From Bacteroidia bacterium (GTDB lineage Bacteria > Bacteroidota > Bacteroidia > Bacteroidales > Paludibacteraceae): a stretch of DNA of 52,724 nt. The stretch covers positions 1 to 52,724 of the forward strand of contig SAAL01000010.1 in NCBI GenBank assembly GCA_009929445.1, given 5' to 3'. Shown here in pieces: positions 9,202-18,042 of the stretch. The position numbers were made by a program, and so were the translations under genes. Position 1 is the stretch's first letter, and every line of letters begins with the position of its first letter. The notes under the pieces were generated by a model, which did not search any database, was not told where the DNA came from, and worked only from the letters and a program-made list of their open reading frames with translations.

Positions 9202-11061
9202 TTACAAGTATTTTTTCAGTTCTTTTTCCCAGATCTCATATCCTTCAGCATTGATGTGTAATCCGTCAGTAGTAATTTTCTCACGCAGTATATTTGTATT
9301 TTTTTCAGTAAATAATGGAAATAAATCGATGAAAGTGATATTTCTTTTTTTGGCAAGTTCTTTCAGCTTCGCATTGATTTCGGGTATCTGATTGGTTTTA
9401 CCGTTCAGTTTCTTGTAACGTCCAAACGACTCGTTGATAGGGAGTAAACTTTGCAGATAAAGTTTTGTTTCGGGCGATTTGGTTTGAATTTCGTTAACCA
9501 AAAGATCCATTAACGTTACCAGACTGTCGGTACTCATATCGTGTGAAACGTCGTTTGCGCCGGTAAGCAGGAATATTTTCTGAGGTTTACCGGGAAGTAT
9601 CTGATCGAGTCGGTCGTAAATGCCCATAATCTCGTCTCCGACAATACCTCTGTTTCTGACATTTTTCGTTTTGAGCCGTTTGCTCCAGTCGCCACCTCCT
9701 TCGGTCAGACTGTTTCCGAGCATAACGATATCCTGAAAAGTTACAGGTTCTTCAGCCTGAAACTGACGTAATCGCTGGTAATAGTAATCGGTATATTTTC
9801 GTTGCGGCGGATAAACAGATGCTGCCACCGCATTGGCTACCAGCGAGCGAAGTCGTACAACGTTTCCGGCATCATTCGGATGTGCTCTGTTGGTAAGTAG
9901 TATCACAGTAAGATTATTGTCGGGGTCGATGACCATCGAAGTGCCTGTGTAGCCGGTGTGTCCGAATGTGTTTGGGCCGAGTAAATCACCTGAGTTGGAT
10001 GCATAGGCTGAAAATACATCCCAGCCGGGTGTACGGCCGAATTGTGCCACGTGTCGTGGAACGCTCCTCATTGCCTTTACGCCGAGCGGACTTAAAATTC
10101 GTTTACCGTTGTATTCTCCACCGTTTTGAAGTGCTGAAGCAAAAATTGCCAGATCATTTGCATCTGAAAAAAGCCCTGCATTCCCTGAAATTCCGCCGTT
10201 CATTACACGTGCAAGCGGATCGTGAACTATTCCACGAAGCACAGAACCATCTTTTTGGCGTTGTGTAGGTGCTGTAAGTGCTAAAGTTTCACCTTTCGGT
10301 TGATAATCGGTGTGCTGCATACCCAGAACATCGAATATGTTTTCCTTAGCAAAATCACGTATACTTTTTTTTGAAATAATTTCAATAATTCGCTGCAAAG
10401 TGATGTAATTCAGGCAGCTGTATTGCATGTTTGTGAGCGGCTCGAAATCCCTTTTGCAAGTGGCGATGTAATTGATGAGTCCATCCGGATTTGGTGCTCC
10501 AATTTGTTTTTCGAGCGTTTCTACAGGAGCGTATGAAGGTAATCCCGAAGTGTGCGTAAGTAAGTCTACCACGCGAATATCGATGGTTTTACCGTCTGTC
10601 GTTTTCCATCCCTGAAAATCAGGAATAAACAAATTGACTTTGTCCAACAATCTCAACTGACCACGTTCAATCAAAATCATTGCCGATGTGGCGGTAGCGA
10701 TTGGTTTTGTCAGCGAGGCCAGGTCAAAAACGACATTTTCGTTCATTTTTACTGTGTTCGGATAGACTTCCTTATTTCCGTAAGCCCTTAGGTATGCCAT
10801 TTTTCCCTCTTTTACCACTGCCAAAACTGCTCCCGGAATTTCTTTATCAGAAATGGCTTTTTCAATAATATCATCCGCAAATTTCAAATGCAGGGAACTT
10901 ATTCCCACTTCTTCAGGCGAAGCTTTTGGTAGTTGCTGAGCGTGGGTGTTACATACGCAAAATAAGCATGTAAATAAAATAATAAGTCCCCTAACCCTCT
11001 GAAGGGGGAATTTTAGCTTACTGAAAGAGGTTTTAGTATTAATATGGAGAATATTATACAT
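9202..11061 (-). CDS. Secreted serine hydrolase (beta-lactamase family) fused to an SGNH/GDSL esterase
   Basis: A 619-aa two-domain secreted enzyme. Residues about 50-400 are a beta-lactamase/class C PBP-like serine hydrolase with SxxK in LASLTKP (Ser116, Lys119), a YSC motif in the Y-x-N position, and a late HTGYTGT motif. Residues about 440-619 are an SGNH hydrolase: block I LGNSLTEGG (Ser451), block III GANDVSHD, and block V DGLHI (Asp599, His602). Such domains act on peptidoglycan peptides and on acetyl or other esters; here that is inferred from its place just after murQ. The signal peptide is unusual: its n-region FPLQRVRGL is encoded by one end of the repeat element at 10987-11134, and the start codon lies inside that element. 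No other ATG would keep the signal peptide. Confidence 0.88.
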   Translation of the reverse strand: MYNILHINTKTSFSKLKFPLQRVRGLIILFTCLFCVCNTHAQQLPKASPEEVGISSLHLKFADDIIEKAISDKEIPGAVLAVVKEGKMAYLRAYGNKEVYPNTVKMNENVVFDLASLTKPIATATSAMILIERGQLRLLDKVNLFIPDFQGWKTTDGKTIDIRVVDLLTHTSGLPSYAPVETLEKQIGAPNPDGLINYIATCKRDFEPLTNMQYSCLNYITLQRIIEIISKKSIRDFAKENIFDVLGMQHTDYQPKGETLALTAPTQRQKDGSVLRGIVHDPLARVMNGGISGNAGLFSDANDLAIFASALQNGGEYNGKRILSPLGVKAMRSVPRHVAQFGRTPGWDVFSAYASNSGDLLGPNTFGHTGYTGTSMVIDPDNNLTVILLTNRAHPNDAGNVVRLRSLVANAVAASVYPPQRKYTDYYYQRLRQFQAEEPVTFQDIVMLGNSLTEGGGDWSKRLKTKNVRNRGIVGDEIMGIYDRLDQILPGKPQKIFLLTGANDVSHDMSTDSLVTLMDLLVNEIQTKSPETKLYLQSLLPINESFGRYKKLNGKTNQIPEINAKLKELAKKRNITFIDLFPLFTEKNTNILREKITTDGLHINAEGYEIWEKELKKYL

Positions 11062-11134
11062 ATTTTTAGATTGTATTAAAATAAGAAAAAGATGAATTAG
11101 GCGAGAAAACTCCCCCTTTAGGGGGTTGGGGGGC
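10987..11134. mobile_element. Repeat-bounded junction element 1 (148 bp)
   Basis: Left end 10987-11009 reads CCCCTAACCCTC then GAAGGGGGA; right end 11111-11134 reads TCCCCCTTTAGGGGG then TTGGGGGGC. The two ends are inverted copies around an AT-rich core. The element contains the stop codon of murQ (tail SPPTP) and the start codon and signal-peptide n-region of the serine hydrolase. Each end can also fold alone through the CCCCC/GGGGG complement. Confidence 0.7.
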
Positions 11135-11945
11135 TTTGTCCTTTATACGCATCTACCGCTTTTTTTACTGATCCGTGCATCAGCAGCAGTGCTTTCGCTT
11201 TGGAGTAGGTTAGTCCCAATTCCTCCACAATCATACGGGTGCCGCGGTCCACCAGTTTCTGGTTGCTGAGTTGCATATTCACCATTTTGTTGCCTTTTAC
11301 ACGTCCCAGTTTTATCATCACCGATGTGGTTATCATGTTCAAAACCATTTTTTGAGCAGTGCCGGATTTCATACGCGAACTTCCGGTCACGTATTCCGGG
11401 CCAACGATTGTTTCGATGGCGATATCCGCTTCTTCGGCCATGGGCGAACCGGGATTGCTGGTGATACAGGCTGTCAAAATGCCGTTTTCTCGTGCTTCGT
11501 GAAGTGCTCCGATTACGTAAGGAGTTGCGCCGGATGCTGCAATGCCAATTACCGTGTCATTTTTGTCGATATGATGCTCAAGCAGTTCTTGCCATCCGAT
11601 GCTTGTGTTGTCTTCGGCATTTTCCACCGGATTTCGAAGAGCTGTATCACCACCGGCAATCAGTCCGATGACCAGCGTTGGCGGCATCCCGAAAGTAGGA
11701 GGAATTTCCGAAGCATCGAGCACACCCAACCGACCGCTGGTTCCTGCTCCCATATAAAAAATTCTCCCTCCTTTTTTCATTCGGGGAATGATTTGGGTCA
11801 CGAGCTTTTCTATTTGAGGAATTGTATCCCGAACGGCAATTGCTATCTTTTGATCTTCTGTATTAATATTTTCCAGAATCTCAAGCACCGATTTTTTTTC
11901 CAAATCGTTGTAGAGCGAAGTTTGCTCTGATATTTTGATGAACAT
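11118..11945 (-). CDS. murQ: N-acetylmuramic acid 6-phosphate etherase MurQ
   Basis: A 275-aa SIS-domain etherase that splits MurNAc-6-phosphate into GlcNAc-6-phosphate and D-lactate in the cytoplasm. The family motif GAGTSGRLGVLDASEIPPT is intact, with Glu80 at the position of the catalytic Glu of E. coli MurQ. The later motifs SRMKSGTAQK and NQKLVDRG are also present. The last residues, KGQSPPTP and the stop, are encoded by the repeat end at 11111-11134, so the natural C-terminus has been replaced or extended. It lies between a MurK-like kinase and a hydrolase, in the order seen in MurNAc salvage operons. Confidence 0.95.
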   Translation of the reverse strand: MFIKISEQTSLYNDLEKKSVLEILENINTEDQKIAIAVRDTIPQIEKLVTQIIPRMKKGGRIFYMGAGTSGRLGVLDASEIPPTFGMPPTLVIGLIAGGDTALRNPVENAEDNTSIGWQELLEHHIDKNDTVIGIAASGATPYVIGALHEARENGILTACITSNPGSPMAEEADIAIETIVGPEYVTGSSRMKSGTAQKMVLNMITTSVMIKLGRVKGNKMVNMQLSNQKLVDRGTRMIVEELGLTYSKAKALLLMHGSVKKAVDAYKGQSPPTP

Positions 11946-11951
11946 AATAAA

Positions 11952-12101
11952 GCCCCCTAACCCCCGAAGGGGGGATTTTTGTGATTATACTAAATATTTT
12001 ATGCTAAAAATTTATTATTCAAAATTTTGATAATACCCTCCAATTCCCCCTTTAGAGCCTGTCCCGTCCCGATAGCTATCGGATCGGGAGGGGTTAGGGG
12101 C
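11952..12101. mobile_element. Repeat-bounded junction element 2 (150 bp, right end with nested hairpin)
   Basis: Left end 11952-11975 is GCCCCCTAACCCCC followed by GAAGGGGGGA. The right end 12045-12101 starts TCCCCCTTTAG and finishes GGGGTTAGGGGC, but a second palindrome centred on CCCGATAGCTATCGG is embedded between these halves. The core is AT-rich. The element fills the murQ-kinase junction almost exactly, from 6 bp before the murQ start to 9 bp after the kinase stop. Confidence 0.7.
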
Positions 12102-12110
12102 AGGGCCTCC

Positions 12111-12965
12111 TTACAAAATTATATCCGCCACACTGTGATACTTAATCAGTCCTTCCATAGGGCTTTGGATGATTTTGCCTAGCTTCATATTCATGGCTTC
12201 CACGGCTTCTTTCAACAGGTCCTGATAGTGAAATGCCACCGAACCCACGAAATGAATAGGCAGTTTGTCGTGATTTTTGTACTGCATCACATTTCGTTTC
12301 AGAAATGACTTGAAACTGTTCATTACCAGCATCCGAACGCCGGGATCGTCCAGATGCTCGGAGATAAAGGGTGAAAAAGTGGCTAAAAAACGATTCGGGA
12401 ACGGTTTCCGGTAAACGCGGTCGATGATATCGCCGATTGTAAGGTTGAACTGTGCAAGAAATTTTTCTTTCAGTCCCGGAGTAAGCTGATTTTTCAGCAA
12501 ATCGCTCACAAACAGTTTTCCGAGTACCGCACCGCTGCCTTCGTCGCCCAGGATAAAGCCGAGAGGTGATACATTATTCACGATGTTTTTGCCGTCGTAA
12601 TAACATGAGTTTGAGCCGGTTCCCATGATGCAGGCAATCCCCGACACGTAACCGCAAAGTCCGCGCGCTGCTGCCAGCATATCGGTGTTTACTTCCACCT
12701 CGTTTTTTACCTTTATATTTTTCTGAATGGCCCGCTTCACTACTTCCACTTTGTCAAACGTACAGCCTGCTCCGTAGAAGTACACGGATTCAAAATCCTG
12801 AGTGTCAAGTTGTAAGATCAACGTGGTCTCAATTTCATTACTGATCTCTTCTTCCGACTGGAAAAAAGGATTTATACCTTTGGTAACAGCACGCTTTACG
12901 ACTTTACCATTGTTTACTACGCTCCAATCCACTTTGGTGGAACCACTGTCTGCTATTAGTATCAT
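12111..12965 (-). CDS. BadF/BadG/BcrA/BcrD-family amino-sugar kinase, probable MurNAc/GlcNAc kinase (MurK-like)
   Basis: A 284-aa ASKHA-fold kinase. The phosphate-1 motif IADSGSTKVDW opens the protein; GTGSNSCYYDG (about residues 117-127) and GFILGDEGSGAVLGK (about residues 136-150) are the phosphate-2 and sugar-site motifs of the N-acetylhexosamine kinase branch. In Clostridium and Tannerella, MurK kinases phosphorylate MurNAc (and GlcNAc) at O6 after import. Its position directly before murQ in the operon makes the MurNAc-6-phosphate supply role likely, but a plain GlcNAc kinase cannot be excluded by sequence. It is flanked on both sides by repeat elements that stop just outside the reading frame. 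Confidence 0.82.
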   Translation of the reverse strand: MILIADSGSTKVDWSVVNNGKVVKRAVTKGINPFFQSEEEISNEIETTLILQLDTQDFESVYFYGAGCTFDKVEVVKRAIQKNIKVKNEVEVNTDMLAAARGLCGYVSGIACIMGTGSNSCYYDGKNIVNNVSPLGFILGDEGSGAVLGKLFVSDLLKNQLTPGLKEKFLAQFNLTIGDIIDRVYRKPFPNRFLATFSPFISEHLDDPGVRMLVMNSFKSFLKRNVMQYKNHDKLPIHFVGSVAFHYQDLLKEAVEAMNMKLGKIIQSPMEGLIKYHSVADIIL

Positions 12966-12971
12966 AAAGTT

Positions 12972-13110
12972 GCCCCCTAACCCCCTAAAGGGGGAATAAT
13001 TTTGCCGTATGAGGGAAATACGGTTTTATATGTTGTTATTTTTTATTTATTTTATTTTTTAAAATCTGGTGAATGCACCACATGTTCCCCCTTCGGGGGA
13101 TTTAGGGGGC
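12972..13110. mobile_element. Repeat-bounded junction element 3 (139 bp)
   Basis: Left end 12972-12995 is GCCCCCTAACCCCC followed by TAAAGGGGGA; right end 13086-13110 is TCCCCCTTCGGGGGA followed by TTTAGGGGGC. The core is AT-rich and holds a small inverted repeat, CCGTAT (13005-13010) with ATACGG (13018-13023), about 40 bp upstream of the kinase start. The element sits between the kinase start and the MurT-like stop without entering either frame. Confidence 0.68.
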
Positions 13111-13114
13111 TTTT

Positions 13115-14320
13115 TTACAATTTTATATATATCTTTTTCTTATACAGATAATATCCGAAAATCCAGTTGAATCCCACAAAAAGCAGGGCGAAAATCAACG
13201 ATGCAGGATAATCTCCGAAAATGGGTTGAAGTAAATCATTGTAAATAAAGCCTTTCAAACTTGTTTTTTCTCCGCCGGGATATAGAATAATGTTGCCGAT
13301 GATAATCGCTAAAACAGCTCCCAGTACATACATAAAGAGTGGATTTACACCAAATGCTTCAAAGAAACGGCTCCATTTCTTCTTGCCTTTTACATCAATA
13401 ATCCAGGTGAGCAAAGCCAGAAAACTTGCTCCCAGACCTGTAGTAACCAGAACAAACGACGGCGACCAGATTTTTTTATTAATTGGGCAGGCGTAGCTGA
13501 ACAGAAATCCGGCAAATGTCAAAATGGTTCCAATAATAAAAAGCCATTCGATTTTGGAGTGAATTTCCTCGCGTTCATACATTACTTTCCCTACAAGAAA
13601 GCCTACCAGAACATGTGCAATAGCCGGAATGGTGCTCAAAATTCCTTCCGGTTCAATGCCGTTGTCGTTGTACATGTGTGCTTCACCCAGAATTTTGTAA
13701 TCCACGATGGACAGGATGTTTGTGCGGTCGTACGCGAAGCCGTTTCCTGCCAGAAGCAGAATAAAATAGCCAATCAACAGCACAGCAATGAGGTATGGTA
13801 TATACTTGTGTTTCATCGTCAAAGCAATGATAGAAGCTGCTCCGTAACAGATGGCAAGTCTGGGAATTACACCCAAAATACGTATTTCGTCAAAATTCCA
13901 CATGGACTGTCCGAGGCGTTGGAAAAATGGCAGTCCGGTAAGTTCCTCACTGTTGAAATTTCGCATGGTGAGTGAAAACCACGCTATTCCTAACCCGACG
14001 AGATACAGTAACACGGTTCGTTTTACAATTTTACGGATTGCCGAGCCGCTCGCTTCGAAATTGTACTTCCTAAGGGAGATAAACATGGAAATCCCCATGA
14101 TAAACATAAAAAACGGGAACACGAGGTCTGTAGGCGTAAGTCCGTTCCACTGCGCATGCCCAAGCGGTGCATACACGTTGCTCCACGAGCCCGGATTATT
14201 TACCATAATCATCCCGGCAATGGTAATCCCTCGCAGGATGTCGAGGGCGAGAATACGGGACTGCCCCCCAGAGCTGCCCCCTAACCCCCTTAAGGGGGGA
14301 TTTATTGTAGTTTTATTCAT
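13115..14320 (-). CDS. Multi-pass DUF5009/NagX (HGSNAT-like) membrane protein, probable MurT-type MurNAc transporter
   Basis: A 401-aa polytopic inner-membrane protein with about ten hydrophobic segments. The opening SRILALDILRGITIAGMIM and the following NPGSW and DLVFPFFMFIMG motifs are diagnostic of the DUF5009/heparan-glucosaminide acetyltransferase-like family. In Tannerella forsythia a protein in the same operon position (MurT, before MurK and MurQ) is reported as the MurNAc transporter; I infer the same role here, while an acyltransferase role is the alternative. Its first 20 residues, including NPPLRGLGG, are encoded by the repeat end at 14276-14300, and the start codon lies inside that element. 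The native start was probably close to SRILALD. Confidence 0.8.
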   Translation of the reverse strand: MNKTTINPPLRGLGGSSGGQSRILALDILRGITIAGMIMVNNPGSWSNVYAPLGHAQWNGLTPTDLVFPFFMFIMGISMFISLRKYNFEASGSAIRKIVKRTVLLYLVGLGIAWFSLTMRNFNSEELTGLPFFQRLGQSMWNFDEIRILGVIPRLAICYGAASIIALTMKHKYIPYLIAVLLIGYFILLLAGNGFAYDRTNILSIVDYKILGEAHMYNDNGIEPEGILSTIPAIAHVLVGFLVGKVMYEREEIHSKIEWLFIIGTILTFAGFLFSYACPINKKIWSPSFVLVTTGLGASFLALLTWIIDVKGKKKWSRFFEAFGVNPLFMYVLGAVLAIIIGNIILYPGGEKTSLKGFIYNDLLQPIFGDYPASLIFALLFVGFNWIFGYYLYKKKIYIKL

Positions 14321-14419
14321 TAATAATGCAATTAATAAAATTGTTTTGTTGTCATTACTATATATTTCAGTAAACAGTTAAATTCATGTTTTTATTCCCC
14401 CTTCAGGGGGTTAGGGGGC
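14276..14419. mobile_element. Repeat-bounded junction element 4 (144 bp)
   Basis: Left end 14276-14300 is GCCCCCTAACCCCC followed by TTAAGGGGGGA; right end 14396-14419 is TCCCCCTTCAGGGGG followed by TTAGGGGGC. The AT-rich core carries the start codon of the MurT-like gene. The right end provides the last residues (AP) and the TAA stop of the FAD/Fe-S dehydrogenase. Confidence 0.7.
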
Positions 14420-17254
14420 TTCTTTTGTTACCTCATCCACCAGATACACAATCGAAATATATGGAATTCCGGCATTTGTTTCCAGTCCGATTTCACAGGT
14501 ACGACTGTTGGAATAGCCCAATTTAACGCCTGCCTTTTCAATTTGCGGATGTAGTTTTCGCAACGCGTATGCGTTCAACTCCGGATAGGTGAAACCTCTG
14601 TCACCTGCAAAACCGCAGCATCCGACCTCTGAGGGAATAATAACCGTTTTGGAACAAAGTTTTGCCAGTGAAATGATTTTATTTTCCAGTTCCATTTTCT
14701 TCATTGAACAGGTTATATGCAATGCCACAGGCTCATCCGTAGGATTAAAAATCAGTTTATCCCTCAGAAAATCATAGATAAATTCAGCCGGTTCGTAGAG
14801 TTTCATCCGGGTAATTTTATGTCTCATCCGCTTCAAACACGGACTTTGGTCGCACAATACGGGATATTTTCCCTGTTCGCTGGCTTCCCAAAGGGCTTCG
14901 TCCAGTTCCGATGATTTGCGGTCGGCTATATCGTACATTCCCTTGCTTTCCCAGATTGTTCCGCAGCACATCCGCTCCATTCCTTTCGGAAAAATAACTT
15001 CATAACCGGCTTTTTTCAATAATGACAACATCTTGTCAGGCAATGGCGTTTGATCCGGAGCATTCTTCGAGACACCCATTGTTTGGTTGATGCAGCTTGG
15101 AAAATACACCACTTTTTTCTCCGAAGTAAAAACAGGGATTTTCTTTTTATTCAAATTATAGGATTTTGGCAATGAACTCGTCCACAGCGGCATTCCGGCT
15201 TTGTGAAGTCCCTGTCCTACGGCACTCATAACATTCGTTCCGAGAACAGTATGTGCAGCATTGGCAACTCCCAACAATGGTCGGAGCGAACTTTTTATTC
15301 CGGCAAAATGATTTGCGGCAAAGTCACCGATTTTGTAAGGCACGCTTCCTTTTGGAATATTAGCTTCCCGGATGTCGTGCGTCAAATCACCGGTATCAAT
15401 TCCCATCGGGCAGGATGTGGCACAAAGTCCATCCACGGCGCAGGTTTGTTCGCCTGCGTATATATATTCTTTTTCGAGAGTAGCCAATCTAGTCGGATTT
15501 TCCCCGCTTCTACGAAGCCGGGAGATTTCCCGCTGCGAAACGATACGCTGTCGTGCGGAAAGCGTAAAACCGGTTGAAAGACAATTGATTTCACAAAATC
15601 CACATTCAATGCATCTATCTGCCTTATGGTCCGTTTTGCCGTTTTTCAGTTCAATCAACGGCAGTGGTTTCAGGTTCTTCAAATGACATTTCGGATCATC
15701 GTTGAATATTACGCCCGGGTTCAACCCGTTTTTCGGATCAAAGAGCTTTTTCACCGCTTTCATCACTTCGAATGCCTCTTTTCCCCACTCATACTCCACA
15801 AACGGAGCCATATTCCGTCCGGTTCCGTGTTCCGCTTTGAGTGAACCGTCGTATTTGTCCACCACCAGCGCGATGACATCGTTCATCAGATTTTCGTAGC
15901 GCTGAATTTCCTGCTCGGTGTCAAAGGATTGGTTGATAATGAAGTGGAAATTTCCTTCCAGAGAATGTCCGTAAATACAGGCATCGTGGTAATCGTGTTT
16001 TTCCATTAAATCCTGCAAATCGGCAACTGCATTGGGCAAATCCTGGATATGAAATGCCACATCTTCAATCAGACATGTAGTCCCCGGTGGACGTGTGCCG
16101 CCCACCGAAGGGAAAATACCGGAACGAATGGCCCAATACTTTGAATATTCTTCTTCTTTATCGGTAAAATATACAGGAACAGCTAATTCATAGTTTTCCA
16201 GCGATTTTGTAATTTCGGCAATATGTTCTGCCAGTTCCTCGGGCGAATTTCCTTTTACTTCCGTAAGAATAGCGGTTAGTCCTTCACCCGTGGTATCATT
16301 GACCGATGAGAGCGATTTTTTATCCAGTAATTCCGCCCCTTTCACAATGCGGTTGCCCGCTTTATCGGTCATTTTGCTGAACATGACCACCGCTTTGCAT
16401 GCTTTGCGAATGTCCCTGAAATAGAGCATGGCACTTGCTTTGAACGGAAAATCGTGCTCGGTTTTAACGGTCACTTCCGACATAAATGCGAGCGTGCCTT
16501 CCGAACCAACAAGCAGGTGAGCAATGATATCAAACGGATCATCGTAGTAAATGAATGGCAAAATATTCAGCCCGGTTACGTTTTTTATCGAATATTTATG
16601 ACGAATTCGTTCGGATAATTCCTTATTGTTAAGAATATTATTTCTGATATTCTGAATTTCCTGAATAAATTCAGGTTTCTTTTCCGCAAAAGTTTTCCGG
16701 CTTTCGGCATCACCGGTATCCAAAATTGTGCCATCCGTAAAAACCATCCGTGCTGAAATCATCACACGGTCGCTGTTGGCATGTGTTCCACAGTTCATTC
16801 CGGATGCATTGTTCATAACAATTCCGCCCACCATGGCATATTTTAACGAAGCAGGATCGGGTGAGAATTTTACGCCGTAAGGTTTCAGGATTTGGTTTAC
16901 GCGTTCGCCAACGATGCCCGGTTGCAGCGTGATTTGCGAGTGATCATCAGCAATTTTGTATTTCTCCCAGTGTTTCCCCGCTACAATCAAAATTGAATTG
17001 CTGATAGCCTGTCCGGATAAACTGGTTCCGGCTGCCCGAAAAGTTACCGGCAAGTTATATTTATCGGCAGTTTTCAGCAATCGGGCCACTTCCACTTCAT
17101 TTATTGAACGAATGACGATTTGTGGTATCAGGCGGTAAAATCCCGCATCCGTTCCCCACGCCAATCGTCGAAGTTCGTCCGTATAAATCCGCTTTTTGTT
17201 TACGAAAGTGGAGATTTCGGAGAGAAAAAGTTTGTATGTGGTGTTTTTATGCAT
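14411..17254 (-). CDS. FAD-linked, Fe-S cluster oxidoreductase (D-lactate/glycolate dehydrogenase type)
   Basis: A 947-aa fusion of the GlcD-like flavoprotein with GlcF-like iron-sulfur parts. Order: FAD_binding_4/PCMH domain (about 40-230, with AAGTSLSGQ and PDPASLKYAMVGG), FAD-oxidase C-terminal domain (about 250-530, with GHSLEGNFHF and EHGTGRN), two 4Fe-4S motifs (CIECGFCEINC and CAVDGLCATSCP), and CCG domains with MCCGTIWESKG and GCCGFAGDRG. Members oxidise D-lactate or other D-2-hydroxyacids and pass electrons to quinone. Because MurQ, three genes downstream, releases D-lactate from MurNAc-6-phosphate, D-lactate is the best-supported substrate by context. The C-terminal AP-stop is supplied by the repeat element at 14276-14419. 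Confidence 0.9.
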   Translation of the reverse strand: MHKNTTYKLFLSEISTFVNKKRIYTDELRRLAWGTDAGFYRLIPQIVIRSINEVEVARLLKTADKYNLPVTFRAAGTSLSGQAISNSILIVAGKHWEKYKIADDHSQITLQPGIVGERVNQILKPYGVKFSPDPASLKYAMVGGIVMNNASGMNCGTHANSDRVMISARMVFTDGTILDTGDAESRKTFAEKKPEFIQEIQNIRNNILNNKELSERIRHKYSIKNVTGLNILPFIYYDDPFDIIAHLLVGSEGTLAFMSEVTVKTEHDFPFKASAMLYFRDIRKACKAVVMFSKMTDKAGNRIVKGAELLDKKSLSSVNDTTGEGLTAILTEVKGNSPEELAEHIAEITKSLENYELAVPVYFTDKEEEYSKYWAIRSGIFPSVGGTRPPGTTCLIEDVAFHIQDLPNAVADLQDLMEKHDYHDACIYGHSLEGNFHFIINQSFDTEQEIQRYENLMNDVIALVVDKYDGSLKAEHGTGRNMAPFVEYEWGKEAFEVMKAVKKLFDPKNGLNPGVIFNDDPKCHLKNLKPLPLIELKNGKTDHKADRCIECGFCEINCLSTGFTLSARQRIVSQREISRLRRSGENPTRLATLEKEYIYAGEQTCAVDGLCATSCPMGIDTGDLTHDIREANIPKGSVPYKIGDFAANHFAGIKSSLRPLLGVANAAHTVLGTNVMSAVGQGLHKAGMPLWTSSLPKSYNLNKKKIPVFTSEKKVVYFPSCINQTMGVSKNAPDQTPLPDKMLSLLKKAGYEVIFPKGMERMCCGTIWESKGMYDIADRKSSELDEALWEASEQGKYPVLCDQSPCLKRMRHKITRMKLYEPAEFIYDFLRDKLIFNPTDEPVALHITCSMKKMELENKIISLAKLCSKTVIIPSEVGCCGFAGDRGFTYPELNAYALRKLHPQIEKAGVKLGYSNSRTCEIGLETNAGIPYISIVYLVDEVTKEAP

Positions 17255-17289
17255 TTATAACTTATATTTCTACTTGTTCTTGATATTTT

Positions 17290-17426
17290 CTAACCCTCTG
17301 TCCTTCGGACATCTCCCTTTATCAAAAGGGAGAATTGGTGTGTGCGTATTCGTAGTATTTACTAAATTTCCACTGTCCCCAAATGTCCCTTTTTGATAAA
17401 AGGGGCGAGCGTAGCGGAGGGATTAG
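17290..17426. repeat. 137-bp CTAACCCTC element, copy 1
   Basis: The unit begins CTAACCCTCTG and ends GGAGGGATTAG, so its termini are inverted repeats. Inside the left end are the hairpins GTCCTTCGGAC and CCCTTTATCAAAAGGG; the right end has CCCTTTTTGATAAAAGGGG. It is a direct, nearly identical copy of 17849-17985 (same 137-bp length, three mismatches by eye), and the two copies bracket the DUF559 gene at 17437-17793. Architecture and length match the G/C-run junction elements elsewhere in the region. Confidence 0.85.
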
Positions 17427-17436
17427 AAGAAAATGA

Positions 17437-17793
17437 TTAAACTAAATACTTTCTTATTTCATTCAATGATCTGTCAGGATAATCGATTACTTCAAAGTTC
17501 TCAAAACGTAACACTTTAATTCCCTGCGAATTTAGATACTCATCCCTCTTTTTGTCATATTCCATTTGTTGTTCAGTAAAATGTCCGTCACCATCTAGTT
17601 CAATTGCCAATTTGAATTGAGGCGTATAAAAATCCAGAATGAAATTGCCAACGCTATATTGACGTAAAAACCGTACACCATCCAACTGCTTATTCTTTAT
17701 CATCAACCACAAAGCAACTTCTGCAAAAGTCATCTTTTTTCTTAAACTTCTGCGATATGGTTGAAGTTTTTTTGTATTTAGTGTTTTGGTCAT
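17437..17793 (-). CDS. DUF559 (Vsr-like) endonuclease-domain protein between two identical repeats
   Basis: A 118-aa protein made of one DUF559 domain, the PD-(D/E)XK nuclease fold related to very-short-patch-repair endonucleases. The likely active-site residues are visible in NFILDFYTP (Asp) and AIELDGDGHF (Glu, Asp, His), followed by the family ending GIKVLRFENFEV. Length is normal for a single-domain member. No methyltransferase or mismatch-repair gene is nearby, so a restriction or repair role is not supported. It lies alone between two direct 137-bp repeat copies (17290-17426 and 17849-17985), in the middle of an otherwise metabolic operon. That, and the second DUF559 domain inside a repeat-bounded insert at 20380-20795, suggest it is the cargo of a mobile cassette; whether the nuclease drives movement is unknown. 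Confidence 0.85.
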   Translation of the reverse strand: MTKTLNTKKLQPYRRSLRKKMTFAEVALWLMIKNKQLDGVRFLRQYSVGNFILDFYTPQFKLAIELDGDGHFTEQQMEYDKKRDEYLNSQGIKVLRFENFEVIDYPDRSLNEIRKYLV

Positions 17794-17848
17794 TATGTTA
17801 TGTTTTCTATTTTTTATTTTCTAACCCATCCCTCTACGGGTACTAATT

Positions 17849-17985
17849 CTAACCCTCTGTCCTTCGGACATCTCCCTTTATCTAAAGGGAGAATTGGTGT
17901 GTGCGTATTCGTAGTATTTACTAAATTTCCACTGTCCCCAAATGTCCCTTTTTGATAAAAGGGACGAGCGAAGCGGAGGGATTAG
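17849..17985. repeat. 137-bp CTAACCCTC element, copy 2
   Basis: Same orientation and length as 17290-17426, differing at about three positions (TCTAAAGGG for TCAAAAGGG, GGGACG for GGGGCG, GCGAAG for GCGTAG). It lies just upstream of the DUF559 start. Such low divergence outside coding sequence implies recent duplication or ongoing homogenisation. Confidence 0.85.
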
Positions 17986-18042
17986 AGTTACAATTAAAAA
18001 AATAATTTTTTCAATGTGTAATGTGTTTCATCTGTCAACATT

